A stretch of DNA of 64,000 bases from Aliiglaciecola sp. 3_MG-2023. GTDB taxonomy: Bacteria > Pseudomonadota > Gammaproteobacteria > Enterobacterales > Alteromonadaceae. A program made the position numbers and the translations under genes. The stretch lies in NCBI RefSeq assembly GCF_030548205.1, contig NZ_JAUORV010000007.1:62001-126000 (forward strand), given 5' to 3'. Below, piece by piece: positions 45,037 to 57,103 of this stretch; position 1 is the stretch's first letter, and the number at the start of each line of letters is the position of its first letter. The notes beneath the pieces were generated by a model, which was not told the origin of the DNA, ran no database searches, and saw nothing but the letters and a program-made list of their open reading frames with translations.

Positions 45037-46473
45037 ATGATAATCCGTTTACTGCCGTTTGTTCTAATTTCCATGCTATTGCGAGCCGATAGCGTATTTT
45101 CGACGAAGTTTTTATATAATTTAGGCACTCGAGAACCTCAACAATACAGCCCTTTGTTTATGGCTGCTAAACAGAAACATGCAGGGGCTTTAGAACGATT
45201 ATCGACTCTAGCCATAGAACAAAATCAAGTTTATTGGATTCAAAAAAGTGCGGAAATTGGATCAATAGACGCACTTTTATTCCTCGCAGCGCACACTGCA
45301 GACACGGATACGAAAAAACATTACCTTACCCGTGCTGCAAAGCTTGGTGATTCTGAGAGCCAATTCCAACTTGCTCTATTCGCATCTACCACGTCTGCCA
45401 AGGTAAGGTTACTTGAAAATGCAGCGTCATCTGGACATAAAAAAGCCATCGTCTCCCTGTATTATTTGCTCAATCAATTAGGCACTACTGATGAAGACAA
45501 CCAGTGGTTAAGCAAGGCCGCTGAACTTAATCCGCATCTAACTCGGGTTTACGCCGCTCTCCTATGGAACCATCAGAGCCCTGAAGTCAGTTTTCAATGG
45601 TTGGCTAACCAAAGTGACAACCAAGAGGGCAACGTTCAAAAACTGACACAGGATTTGGTTGCCAATATTGAAAGCATGCGCTGGCAAGAAACCCATCAAC
45701 GACGATCAACAAATGATGGTATGAAACAGCCTCTGTGCGCCATGAAAATACAGTTTATCGCCGGCTCATTGCAGGCAATTACCCAAATTGATGAGTTTTC
45801 TGAGCGTTTTCAATCTGATCCTCGTTTTAGGTCTTTCCCCATTTGCTTTAATTCTCCAGTTTGGCTAGCGCCAGATGATTTAGCCTGTAGCGGTGAAAAA
45901 CAGCAACCCCTTTCTTGCTCGTTGCAGACTGTTTCTGAACTGGCGAGTTCGACTGATTTCACCCATGCAATTGTGATTGCCGATAGGGGAGTGGCCAATG
46001 TCCATAACGGTGTCATGTTTCTTGATAAGGAAGATGACTATAAGGTGTTTTTACATGAACTGGCTCATTTCGCAGGCTTCATTGATGAATATGAAATAGA
46101 TGAATTAGTGGCGAAGAAATTATGTCTATCCGGCCAAGCTCCCAACTTGGTATATGCCGCCAATAAACCGCTAATTTCTGGTACCGAGTTTGCCCAATAT
46201 CAAAATAAGTATGAAAAAATCGTACTTACCAAGACAGCAACTTGTGACCAAACTACAGGAAATGCTTATAAACCAGTAAAACATACTACCTTTATGGAGC
46301 ATCATGATGTTGGTGTCATCCCTGATTTGTATTTAAAAATCTGGCGTGATTCGTTAAACGACAAGCTTAGCTTAACTCCCATTTACGTCAATTTTGCCCA
46401 ATGGTATGAATCAACGGGGGATTATGAGCAGGCCGGCTATTGGTGGTATAAGTATAAAAACTTCCGTTCATAA
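45037..46473 (+). CDS. Secreted Sel1-repeat protein with metallopeptidase-like domain
   Basis: 478 aa. It has a signal peptide (IIRLLPFVLISMLLRADSVFS), then Sel1/TPR-like repeats at about 40-190 (HAGALERLSTLA, KKHYLTRAAKLGDSESQFQLALFA). The C-terminal half carries HELAHFAGFIDEYE at about 340-353, an HExxH..G..DEYE layout like the M64/IgA-peptidase class, followed by EIDELVAKKLC. It could be a zinc protease of the envelope. It starts 16 bases after nlpI, so co-transcription and joint envelope work are likely. I do not recognise the exact family. Confidence 0.65.
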   Translation: MIIRLLPFVLISMLLRADSVFSTKFLYNLGTREPQQYSPLFMAAKQKHAGALERLSTLAIEQNQVYWIQKSAEIGSIDALLFLAAHTADTDTKKHYLTRAAKLGDSESQFQLALFASTTSAKVRLLENAASSGHKKAIVSLYYLLNQLGTTDEDNQWLSKAAELNPHLTRVYAALLWNHQSPEVSFQWLANQSDNQEGNVQKLTQDLVANIESMRWQETHQRRSTNDGMKQPLCAMKIQFIAGSLQAITQIDEFSERFQSDPRFRSFPICFNSPVWLAPDDLACSGEKQQPLSCSLQTVSELASSTDFTHAIVIADRGVANVHNGVMFLDKEDDYKVFLHELAHFAGFIDEYEIDELVAKKLCLSGQAPNLVYAANKPLISGTEFAQYQNKYEKIVLTKTATCDQTTGNAYKPVKHTTFMEHHDVGVIPDLYLKIWRDSLNDKLSLTPIYVNFAQWYESTGDYEQAGYWWYKYKNFRS

Positions 46474-46566
46474 TGTTTCAGTTTTACGCCCATTATATGG
46501 CCGTTACATTTTGTGAAATGCTAAACCACAACAATTTTGACTAATTAAAAATGAGATATTTAAAAC

Positions 46567-48246
46567 ATGGCAATTGATGTGACCTCGTTAAGTGACGCCT
46601 ATGAGTTCTTACCTGATCCAACAGGCATTGTGGATGAAACTGGTAAGCTATTGTTTATCAATACCGCCTTTGCACAACTCATTGGTGATAATCAAAAAAG
46701 TCAATCAATGGAAGCTTTAGATGAGGTGTTTTTGTTACGGCAAACGAGTGCTAACAGTTGGCAAAACGCGTTAAGTAAAGCCCTCTCAGAGATTTGTACC
46801 CTTGATGTATTGATTGCCGCTAAATCTAAACACCTTGTTTCTTGTAGTTTGCATCTCTCACCCATCGTTGATGAAGGACGTTTTGTTTGCTTTTTGGCCC
46901 GCTTGAGCAACAAATCCGTTGATGCGTTGCCCGATCAAAGCTTAACGACGCTGGCATATCGAGATAGTTTAACAGGTCTAGCGAATAGATACTTATTCAG
47001 TCAATTGTTCGACCATGAAATTAGTCAATCACAACGATTAGCAAAACGCTTTGCTGTGTTGTTTATGGATTTAGATAAATTTAAGCTGGTGAATGACAAT
47101 ATGGGGCACGATGCGGGTGATGCATTGTTATGTGCAGTGGCAGAAAGGTTACAAAAATCATTACGCAGAAGTGATCTTATCGCGCGCATGGGAGGCGATG
47201 AATTTGCTGTAATCATGAGTAATATCAAAGATACTGAAACCATTTCAAAGGTTTGTGAAAAACTCATCCGTGAAGTGAAGAAGCCGGTTAGAAGTGGCAA
47301 CAATGTGATGGAGGTTGGCTGCAGTATTGGCATTAGCATTTACCCTGATAATGGTGAAACCGCTGAATCTCTGTTGCAGCAAGGTGATGCCGCAATGTAT
47401 CGCGCTAAGCACGATGGTGGTAATCGCTACCAGTTTTTCAGCGAAGCATTAAACCAAGAATTGAATGATATTCGTGTGGTTGAACAAGAATTACAACAAG
47501 GATTGATTGATGACCAATTTGTACCTTACTTCCAGCCTGTCTTTGACTTACGCGATAATCGAATCGTCGGCGTTGAATGTTTAGCCCGTTGGCAACATCC
47601 TAAACGAGGAGTGTTAGCCGCTACTGAGTTTATCAATGTAGCGGAAAAGAAAGGTTTAATTATTGACGTTTTCGAACAAGTTTTGACCAAGGCATTTGAA
47701 CAAATAGATGACTGGACAATGTCATTGAATGAACGCATCCCACTTTCTATTAACGTTTCAAATCGGCAATTTTATCAACACAAAACTTTCGATTTAATAG
47801 ATAACTTAATCAAAAAGCATCAAGTGCCTGCCGATGCTATTCGCATTGAAGTAACCGAAAGTACTCTGCAGGAAAGCGAAAGTGATTTGTTGGAACATTT
47901 AACGCGAATTAAAACGTCGGGATTTAGTATCACATTAGATGATTTTGGCACCGGTTATTCATCCTTACGATACTTGCAACAGTTACCCGTTGATACCCTT
48001 AAAATCGATAGATCTTTTGTGCGTAATTTAGAGAATAACCCCCAGGAAAAAATCATTGTTAAAGCGATCATTCAGCTTGCTGAAACCCTTGGCATTTCTG
48101 TGGTTGCTGAGGGCGTTGAAACGGCGGTGCAATCGGAATTTTTAGCCCAAAATGCGTGCTTTATTATGCAGGGATATTTGTTTAGTCAACCCTTAAGTAG
48201 CCAAGATTTTGAGGTCTTTATGAAGACAAAGTCATCGCTCACTTAA
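46567..48246 (+). CDS. PAS-GGDEF-EAL bifunctional c-di-GMP protein
   Basis: 559 aa, cytoplasmic. PAS domain at 10-110. GGDEF at about 130-290: YRDSLTGLANR, active RMGGDEFAVI, inhibitory RRSD five residues upstream. EAL at about 305-555: ECLARW (the signature Glu is kept, EAL becomes ECL), DDFGTGYSSLRYL, KIDRSFV and AEGVET, all needed for phosphodiesterase activity. It should make or break down c-di-GMP. It is a single gene; a terminator follows. Confidence 0.93.
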   Translation: MAIDVTSLSDAYEFLPDPTGIVDETGKLLFINTAFAQLIGDNQKSQSMEALDEVFLLRQTSANSWQNALSKALSEICTLDVLIAAKSKHLVSCSLHLSPIVDEGRFVCFLARLSNKSVDALPDQSLTTLAYRDSLTGLANRYLFSQLFDHEISQSQRLAKRFAVLFMDLDKFKLVNDNMGHDAGDALLCAVAERLQKSLRRSDLIARMGGDEFAVIMSNIKDTETISKVCEKLIREVKKPVRSGNNVMEVGCSIGISIYPDNGETAESLLQQGDAAMYRAKHDGGNRYQFFSEALNQELNDIRVVEQELQQGLIDDQFVPYFQPVFDLRDNRIVGVECLARWQHPKRGVLAATEFINVAEKKGLIIDVFEQVLTKAFEQIDDWTMSLNERIPLSINVSNRQFYQHKTFDLIDNLIKKHQVPADAIRIEVTESTLQESESDLLEHLTRIKTSGFSITLDDFGTGYSSLRYLQQLPVDTLKIDRSFVRNLENNPQEKIIVKAIIQLAETLGISVVAEGVETAVQSEFLAQNACFIMQGYLFSQPLSSQDFEVFMKTKSSLT

Positions 48247-48295
48247 TGCACTTATTATGATGGCTACCTAAACCCGTTAATCTCATCATAAAGAA

Positions 48296-48340
48296 GTCGA
48301 AGGTGACCAACCTAGAATCGATCACCCTTCGACGCTTTTT
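48296..48340 (+). terminator. Terminator between convergent genes (c-di-GMP gene and cysZ)
   Basis: GTCGAAGGTGA (48296-48306) pairs with TCACCCTTCGAC (48322-48333), with one bulge, followed by GCTTTTT. Confidence 0.7.
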
Positions 48341-49100
48341 AATGCTGGGGAACTTTGTCTCGTAATTCGTTAACCCACATAGATGTTGCGCCACAAATTG
48401 CCACAGGCATCACCAAAAAGTTAATGATAGGTATCATCGAAAACACACTGACCAAAATGCCAAACGAAAAGCAGTGGGTACGGCTTTCGTTTAGAGTGCG
48501 ACGCATGGTTTTAAAATCGACCTTGTGATTATCAAATGGATAGTCACAATATTGGATTGCCATCATCCAAGCTGAAAATAGGAACCACAAAACTTGTCCA
48601 GCCACGGGCAAAAGAAAAAACAGAATAAGGAAACCAATGGCGCGAGGAATATAATATCCTAGTTTGGCCATTTCTCGCCCTAGGGTGCGCGGAATATCTT
48701 TGAAAGCATCCAGTAAACCAGAATCGCCTAAACCTTTGCCAGTGAGGTGCAATTCCACTTTTTCAGCCAGTAAGCCATTAAAAGGTGCAGCTATCCAATT
48801 GGCAAGGGTACCGAATAAAAGAGCAAACACCAGCAGCACCGTTATCACCGCAAGGGGCCAAAGTATGTATGCTAAACCTTGTTTTAACCAACTCAGCCAT
48901 TCCCAATCGGGAATAATGTTGACGATATACAGAATTGAAGTCTCTATCTGACCCACTAAAAAATATAGGGCCACAGAAAAAAGTATTAAATTGACTGCTA
49001 AAGGAACAAAAACAAATCGTTTTAGGCCTTTAGTTTTAATTAATGAAAAGCCCTGCAGAAAATACCCTGCGCCACTATTACTTTGCATATTTTTACTCAT
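48339..49100 (-). CDS. cysZ: Sulfate transporter CysZ (EI24 family)
   Basis: 253 aa. Four or more membrane segments and family motifs GAGYFLQGFSLIKTKGLKRFVFVPLAVNL, WIAAPFNGLLAEKVE and FLVMPVAICGATSMWV. CysZ carries sulfate into the cell for cysteine synthesis. It is divergent from smc. Confidence 0.93.
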   Translation of the reverse strand: MSKNMQSNSGAGYFLQGFSLIKTKGLKRFVFVPLAVNLILFSVALYFLVGQIETSILYIVNIIPDWEWLSWLKQGLAYILWPLAVITVLLVFALLFGTLANWIAAPFNGLLAEKVELHLTGKGLGDSGLLDAFKDIPRTLGREMAKLGYYIPRAIGFLILFFLLPVAGQVLWFLFSAWMMAIQYCDYPFDNHKVDFKTMRRTLNESRTHCFSFGILVSVFSMIPIINFLVMPVAICGATSMWVNELRDKVPQH

Positions 49101-49230
49101 ACTCGCAAATTAGGTTCAAAAATAGGCATTAAGTATAACTTTGTAGTGAATCAATACAAATCCTCAATTGTTACACCTGATGACATTTGATACATTCAAT
49201 ACAAACTATAATAAAGATCCTCTATCCCGA

Positions 49231-52200
49231 ATGCGCTTAAAAAAAATCAGATTGGCTGGGTTCAAGTCTTTTGTTGATCCTACCAATATTCCGTTTCCAG
49301 ATGATATGACAGCAATTGTTGGTCCCAACGGTTGTGGAAAGTCTAATGTCATCGATGCGGTGCGTTGGGTGTTAGGCGAAAGTTCTGCTAAGAATCTGCG
49401 TGGGGATGCAATGACTGATGTCATTTTCAATGGCTCCAATGCACGCAAGCCCGTGTCTCAATGTAGTGTTGAGTTAGTTTTTGACAATTCCTCTGGGCGA
49501 ATACAAGGGGAGTTTGCAAACTACGCTGAGCTTTCCGTTAAGCGAGTGGTCACCCGCGAAGCCCAATCAACTTATTACTTAAACGCAACTAAGTGCCGTC
49601 GCCGGGATGTGACTGATTTGTTTCTTGGTACAGGATTGGGACCTAGAAGTTATGCGATCATTGAACAAGGCACTATATCTCGACTCATTGAGTCTAAGCC
49701 CCAAGAACTTCGAGTATTTATAGAAGAAGCGGCGGGAATATCTAAGTATAAAGAACGCCGTCGTGAAACAGAAAATCGTATCCGACATACCAAAGAAAAT
49801 TTAGAACGGTTAGAAGATGTGCGTTCAGAATTGGGGCAGCAGATAGACAAGCTACAACGTCAAGCTAATGCAGCCAGAAAGTATAAAGACCTAAAAGCCA
49901 AAGAACGCAACCTAAAAGGGGAGCTCGCCGCGTTACGCTGGTTAAAACACAGTGAACATATAGCAGCACTGGAAAGTGAAATAGAACAACAGCAGAATGA
50001 CGTTGAAGCCTTTGTGGCAAAACAACGAGGCGATGAGCGAGGTATAACCGTTTATCGGGAACAACAACAAAATTTTAAGCAACAATTAACAGATTTACAG
50101 AAGCAGAATTTCCAATTGGGCACTGATATTACCAAATTGGAGCAAAGTCGTTTGCATGCCAAGCAACGAGAAACACAAATTGAAAACGAACTGCAACAGC
50201 TCAATCAATCCATTGAAGAGTCTGAACTAGTCGCAGCAGAAGAGGCGGCTAAACTTGAAAGCCTTGAAGTTAAGCTCGCGGAGTCAGAACCTGAGTCCGA
50301 GGCAGTGCAAGCACAATTAGAACATGCACAAGAAACCTTACTAGAGCATCAAGAGGCATCGAGGTTGCTGAATAATGATTTTCATGACCATGAAAAGGCC
50401 TATCAAGGTTGTAAACAGCAAGTGCAAAGTTGCCATAGTCAAATTCAATCGACAATGAATATGCAGATGCGCACTGGGCAACGGCTGAGCGAATTAAAAC
50501 AAGAGCAAGATGAATTAGAACAGGACGTGGTCGCCGAACAAATTGATAGTTTACATTTGCAAATTGCTCAAGGAAAAGAGCGCTTTGATGATGCCAAACA
50601 ACAACTTGAACACAGTAAAGAGCGTTTACTCGACACACGAGAAAAAGAAAAAGTACAACAGAGCGAACTGTTTGACTTAAAAGGACAAGTGCAACAACTG
50701 GATGCGCAAATATCCGCTTTAAAAAGTTTGCAAAGTAGTTCTAGTGAACATCAAACCCTAGATCAACTGTTGCAGGCAAGAGGTGAAGATTACCAACCTT
50801 TATGGAAAGTACTGCAAGTTGAAGCAGGTTGGGAAAAAGCCGTTGAGGCGGTGACTACTGAATGGCAGCAAGGGTATTGGTTGAACCAAGGACGTCATCT
50901 TGAAGAGTATTTGAAATTGGAAGGTGGCAAGCTGATCTTTGCTGATCAGTTGAGTCAGATAAAACCCGAAGGTAGCTTAGCAAGTAAAATTATAAATGCA
51001 GAATTACCAGATTGGTTTGCTCAGATAATAGCGGTAGAAACTAACGAGCAAGCCATGGCATTGCAAGCAACTTTAAAACCTGGACAAAGTATCGTTACCC
51101 AAAAAGGACAACGTTTTGGCAAAGGCTGGTTGGATTTAGGAAAAATTCAAAAGCAAACGGGGTTAATTGAAAGAGCTGCAAAAATCACTGAATTAACTGG
51201 GGTTCGCCAGCAACTCGTCGATGAAAAGTTGACCGAGCTTGAAGCGGTATCTGCCCAATTAGCCGACACCACTGAGCAACTGGAAACTCAACTGGAAGAA
51301 AAGCAAACAGAGTTTTTTCAGGTTGAACAAGGCATGATTCAAAAACAGAATCAACTGAATTTGTTAGAAATGCAACAGCAACAAACAGTGGTAAGACAAT
51401 CAAAACTGCAACAAGAACTTAGCCGCCAATTGCAACTTTTAGAAGATGAAAAAATGCAATCTGAGCAATTGGCAGAGCAAGTTCAAGACTTAGAATTGCA
51501 ACTTGAAGAAATGTCAGTAAAACAACTCGAGTTCGAGCAACAAAGAGCTCAATTGCAGGACAGGGAACAGCAAGCACGTCATCAAGTTGAAACCCTGACT
51601 ACTCAGTCCCATCAACTTGCCTTATTGTTACAACAGTTACAAAGCCAAATTCAGGGCGTTAGTGATGGGAATCAACGCACTCAACAGTTAATTGCAAATA
51701 TGCTGACCCGCAAAAACCAGCTTTGTGACGAGCTTGCTGAGTTATCTCAGCCGGCGGATGAACAAGAGCAAAGGTTGGCCATCCTATTGGAACAAAGGGT
51801 TGAAGTTGAATTACAACAAACACAGGTTAGCGATAATTTAGCTGAAGTGGAAAATTTACTGTCTGAAGCGGAGAAAGGACAACAAGGAATTGTTGATAAA
51901 ATTCAACAAATGCGAAGTCTTTTGGAAAGTAAAAAGCTCGAGTGTGAAGGTTATCGTGTCCGCGCTAACAGTACTTTAGAGCATTTGGAAGAGCTCAATC
52001 AAAACCTTAAAACGCTGTTGGAAAATATGCCAGAAGAAGCCGAAGAAAATAGCTGGCAACAACAATTGGAAAGCACTATTGCTGCAGTGTCTCGTCTTGG
52101 AGCGGTGAATTTAGCGGCAGTAGAAGAATATGAAATCCAATTCCAACGTAAAAAGCATCTGGATGACCAAAACGACGATTTGATGGCTGCACTGGAAACC

Positions 52201-52710
52201 TTAGAAAGTGCAATCCGAAAAATAGATCGCGAAACACGAACTCGCTTTAAAGAGACCTTTGAAAATGTGAATAATGGCTTAAAAGAACTGTTTCCCAAGG
52301 TGTTTGGAGGTGGCTCAGCTTATTTGGAACTAACTGGCGAAGATTTACTCGAAACAGGCGTAACCATAATGGCAAGACCGCCAGGAAAGAAAAATAGTAC
52401 AATTCACCTTCTTTCTGGTGGAGAAAAAGCGTTAACCGCTTTATCATTGGTGTTTGCGATTTTTAGATTAAATCCAGCACCGTTTTGTCTTCTTGATGAA
52501 GTTGATGCTCCGTTGGATGATGCCAACGTTGGGCGCTTTTGTAAATTGGTGTCAGAAATGTCAAAAAGCGTACAATTTATTTATATCACCCACAATAAGA
52601 TCGCGATGGAAATGGCTAAACATTTGACTGGTGTTACTATGGCGGAACCTGGCGTTTCACGTATGGTTGCAGTGGATGTTGAAGAAGCTGTGGCGATTGC
52701 ACAAGCATAA
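49231..52710 (+). CDS. smc: Chromosome segregation SMC protein
   Basis: 1159 aa from the ATG at 49231, which begins the conserved MRLKKIRLAGFKSF; the longer frame to 49168 begins at a TTG and adds an unrelated leader. N-terminal ATPase: AIVGPNGCGKSNVIDAVRWVLGE. Two long coiled-coil arms (about 170-500 and 650-980, Gln/Glu-rich) flank a hinge (about 510-640). C-terminal ATPase: LLSGGEKALTALSLVF (signature) and FCLLDEVDAPLDDANV (Walker B). It condenses and resolves chromosomes. It is first in the order smc-zipA-ligA, which is common in this group. Confidence 0.95.
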   Translation: MRLKKIRLAGFKSFVDPTNIPFPDDMTAIVGPNGCGKSNVIDAVRWVLGESSAKNLRGDAMTDVIFNGSNARKPVSQCSVELVFDNSSGRIQGEFANYAELSVKRVVTREAQSTYYLNATKCRRRDVTDLFLGTGLGPRSYAIIEQGTISRLIESKPQELRVFIEEAAGISKYKERRRETENRIRHTKENLERLEDVRSELGQQIDKLQRQANAARKYKDLKAKERNLKGELAALRWLKHSEHIAALESEIEQQQNDVEAFVAKQRGDERGITVYREQQQNFKQQLTDLQKQNFQLGTDITKLEQSRLHAKQRETQIENELQQLNQSIEESELVAAEEAAKLESLEVKLAESEPESEAVQAQLEHAQETLLEHQEASRLLNNDFHDHEKAYQGCKQQVQSCHSQIQSTMNMQMRTGQRLSELKQEQDELEQDVVAEQIDSLHLQIAQGKERFDDAKQQLEHSKERLLDTREKEKVQQSELFDLKGQVQQLDAQISALKSLQSSSSEHQTLDQLLQARGEDYQPLWKVLQVEAGWEKAVEAVTTEWQQGYWLNQGRHLEEYLKLEGGKLIFADQLSQIKPEGSLASKIINAELPDWFAQIIAVETNEQAMALQATLKPGQSIVTQKGQRFGKGWLDLGKIQKQTGLIERAAKITELTGVRQQLVDEKLTELEAVSAQLADTTEQLETQLEEKQTEFFQVEQGMIQKQNQLNLLEMQQQQTVVRQSKLQQELSRQLQLLEDEKMQSEQLAEQVQDLELQLEEMSVKQLEFEQQRAQLQDREQQARHQVETLTTQSHQLALLLQQLQSQIQGVSDGNQRTQQLIANMLTRKNQLCDELAELSQPADEQEQRLAILLEQRVEVELQQTQVSDNLAEVENLLSEAEKGQQGIVDKIQQMRSLLESKKLECEGYRVRANSTLEHLEELNQNLKTLLENMPEEAEENSWQQQLESTIAAVSRLGAVNLAAVEEYEIQFQRKKHLDDQNDDLMAALETLESAIRKIDRETRTRFKETFENVNNGLKELFPKVFGGGSAYLELTGEDLLETGVTIMARPPGKKNSTIHLLSGGEKALTALSLVFAIFRLNPAPFCLLDEVDAPLDDANVGRFCKLVSEMSKSVQFIYITHNKIAMEMAKHLTGVTMAEPGVSRMVAVDVEEAVAIAQA

Positions 52711-52730
52711 AAATAGGGTATTAAGCTCAT

Positions 52731-54212
52731 ATGGAAGAATTACGACTAGCATTTTTAGTCATTGGTGGGGTAGCCATCATAGGCATTTTGGCACATGGCA
52801 TGTGGAGTGTGCGTAAAAACGCACAAGAAAAAGGGCATGCGAATTTAGAAACTCAAGGTTGGGACGATGAGTACGATGAAGATATTGAAGACATCGATAC
52901 TGATTCCGAACCGAGCGCAAGTTCAGACGTCATCGAGATGGGTGCTGCGGCTAAATCTAACGATAAAGTTGAGCCTAGTTTAGGTGGCGATAATTTCGAT
53001 GAACTTGGCATAGGAGCGGTTCGAGTGGTGAGCCAAGCTTCCAATCAGCAAAATGCCGCGGATCCTGAAACGCCATTAAGCACAAAAAATGCGCAAGGTG
53101 AAACAAACGATATTCCTGAGACAAATTTGTCTGAAAATGCCGGTGATGTGATTAAACAAGATGTCACAGAACAAGCAGTAGATTCACAAGCAGTTAAACC
53201 TAAAATTTATTCGTCAGTTGTCACTCAGCCTAAGCCTGAATATGCTGCTCAACAAGTTCACGCCATGCGTTCTCGTATGAGTGCAATTGATAATGCTGAT
53301 CCAAGTGATATTCCAGAACCTCCTCCGTTTTTACTAAGAACAAACGAGCTAGAGACTGGTAAAGCGCCTGGTGGACAACCAGCGATTGAATCAGGTGAGC
53401 AGCCTAATGTAACGGATTCAGTAATGGACTTTTCGGCGGTCGATGAAGTTGCTGCCAATCCTGACGTAACAGCAAAGCCTAAATCACCAGATTCGCCTAA
53501 CATTAAACCTGACACTGAGCACAAGAGCGAGCCTAAAGTTGAGCCTGAGCCTAAAGCTGAAACACCTGTAGACAATAAAGTTAGCCTTGCAGATCAAGCT
53601 CGCAATTTTGTTAAACGCAGTAAAGCTGAGCCTAAGCCGCGGAAGCGCAAAGAACCGCAAATACGTGAAGATCAGATGAAAATCGATTTTGATGAACCCG
53701 AAGCAACTTCTGATGCATCCGCTACGCAAAAAAGCGCTCAAAGCCCATCAAGTGGCGCAAGCAGCGAAAATACAGAGCCACCAGAACAACAGGTTTTAGT
53801 GCTCAATGTGCGGGCAAATGACGATAATCCCATTCAAGGAGCCGCTTTACTACCTATGCTGCTAACCCTTGGATTTAAGTTTGGGGATCAAGATATTTTC
53901 CATCGTCACGTAAATAGCAATGGCAAAGGACCGGTATTATTTAGTTTGGCCAATATGTTCAAACCTGGTGTGTTTGATATCGATAACTTGGAGAACTTTA
54001 CTACTTTGGGGGTGTCATTGTTTATGATGTTGCCCATTGAGGGAGATCCACATCAAGTCTTCAATATGATGCACAACGCCGCGCGCAAAATTGCTGACGA
54101 GTTTTCTGCTCAAGTACTCGATGGAAGACGCAGTGCTTTGACCAAACAAAGTCTGCAGCAGTATGTTGAAAAAATCAGAGAGTTTGAAAGAAAACGCATG
54201 ATAGCGCGTTAA
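52731..54212 (+). CDS. zipA: Cell division protein ZipA
   Basis: 493 aa, longer than E. coli ZipA (328). The N-terminal anchor is LAFLVIGGVAIIGILAHGMW. A charged, Pro/Glu/Lys-rich linker covers about 40-345 with repeats such as EPKVEPEPKAE. The FtsZ-binding domain is at about 350-493, beginning VLVLNVRANDDNPIQGAALLPML. It tethers FtsZ to the inner membrane. The extra length is all linker. It starts 20 bases after smc, and ligA follows. Confidence 0.93.
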   Translation: MEELRLAFLVIGGVAIIGILAHGMWSVRKNAQEKGHANLETQGWDDEYDEDIEDIDTDSEPSASSDVIEMGAAAKSNDKVEPSLGGDNFDELGIGAVRVVSQASNQQNAADPETPLSTKNAQGETNDIPETNLSENAGDVIKQDVTEQAVDSQAVKPKIYSSVVTQPKPEYAAQQVHAMRSRMSAIDNADPSDIPEPPPFLLRTNELETGKAPGGQPAIESGEQPNVTDSVMDFSAVDEVAANPDVTAKPKSPDSPNIKPDTEHKSEPKVEPEPKAETPVDNKVSLADQARNFVKRSKAEPKPRKRKEPQIREDQMKIDFDEPEATSDASATQKSAQSPSSGASSENTEPPEQQVLVLNVRANDDNPIQGAALLPMLLTLGFKFGDQDIFHRHVNSNGKGPVLFSLANMFKPGVFDIDNLENFTTLGVSLFMMLPIEGDPHQVFNMMHNAARKIADEFSAQVLDGRRSALTKQSLQQYVEKIREFERKRMIAR

Positions 54213-56324
<2,112 letters not shown>

Positions 56325-56333
56325 TCTTGCTTA

Positions 56334-56413
56334 AGTGACAGTGACAGTGACATTGAGAGTGACATTCATTTGTTAAATGGATTACCTGAGACTGCGGTAC
56401 AACGCAGTCTCAG
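56334..56413. repeat. AGTGAC microsatellite and hairpin downstream of ligA
   Basis: AGTGAC repeats at 56334, 56340, 56346 and 56358. A hairpin with perfect 11-bp arms (56386-56396, 56403-56413) follows, then two decayed copies of its right arm (GTCTCAGAAAAAA type) at about 56421-56455. There is no T-tract, so it is not a classic terminator. The 310-base gap 56325-56634 holds no gene that I can support. Confidence 0.6.
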
Positions 56414-56634
56414 AAAAAACGGTCTCAGAAAAAAACAGTCTCCGAAGGCAGCCTAGTGTTTATTCTAAGTTTGCATTGAAAGGGCATCTTTTGTTTACAG
56501 GAAGGTTGTTTGAATTGGCAGTTTGCAAGGGGGAGTTTGTCAGTGAGTCAATTGCTCGGTATGCTCTAAACATACATCGACTAAACACAGTGACAAAATG
56601 TCCGTTTGAATAAAGCGAATAAGGTAACTGTACT

Positions 56635-57057
56635 ATGGCAAGTGAAAATAAAACCCAAGCAAATGATGTAGATGTTGTCTCATTCATTCATCGTATAGAG
56701 CCCACTCGACGCCGCGAGGATGCGTTAGTGTTGCTGGATATATTCAAACAAGTGACTGACCAGAATCCAACAATGTGGGGCAGCAGTATTATTGGTTTTG
56801 GCCGCTACACTTACACTTTAGCAAGTGGTAAACAAGAGCAGTTTTTACGCAGCGGATTTTCCCCCCGCAAACAAAATTTATCCATTTATGTTGGTGCATT
56901 TCTGTCTGAAAATAACAGCTTATTAGACAAACTCGGTAAGCACAAAACCAGTAAGGCTTGTTTGTATATAAATACCTTAGCAGATATTGATTTACAGATA
57001 TTGAAACAAATCATCAGTAGTGATTTACACATTATGGATAAACGTTATCCGACATAA
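56635..57057 (+). CDS. DUF1801 family protein
   Basis: 140 aa with the DUF1801 pattern: RREDALVLLDIFKQVTDQNPTMWGSSIIGFGRYTYTLASGKQ, then SGFSPRKQNLSIYV and KACLYINTLADIDL. The family fold is known (YdhG-like) but its function is not. It is convergent with the DUF2062 gene. Confidence 0.9.
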   Translation: MASENKTQANDVDVVSFIHRIEPTRRREDALVLLDIFKQVTDQNPTMWGSSIIGFGRYTYTLASGKQEQFLRSGFSPRKQNLSIYVGAFLSENNSLLDKLGKHKTSKACLYINTLADIDLQILKQIISSDLHIMDKRYPT

Positions 57058-57103
57058 ATATTATTGAGCAGCATTCACCTATTTAGTCGCTTCACGTCTG
57101 GCT

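Noticed and set aside
46567..48246. EAL domain considered inactive because the motif reads ECL
   Set aside because: The catalytic Glu and the DDFGTGYSS, KIDRSF and AEGVET motifs are intact, and the middle residue varies in active enzymes.
56377..56613. 78-codon open frame after ligA
   Set aside because: It runs through the hairpin and repeat tract, has no ribosome site and no protein-like pattern.
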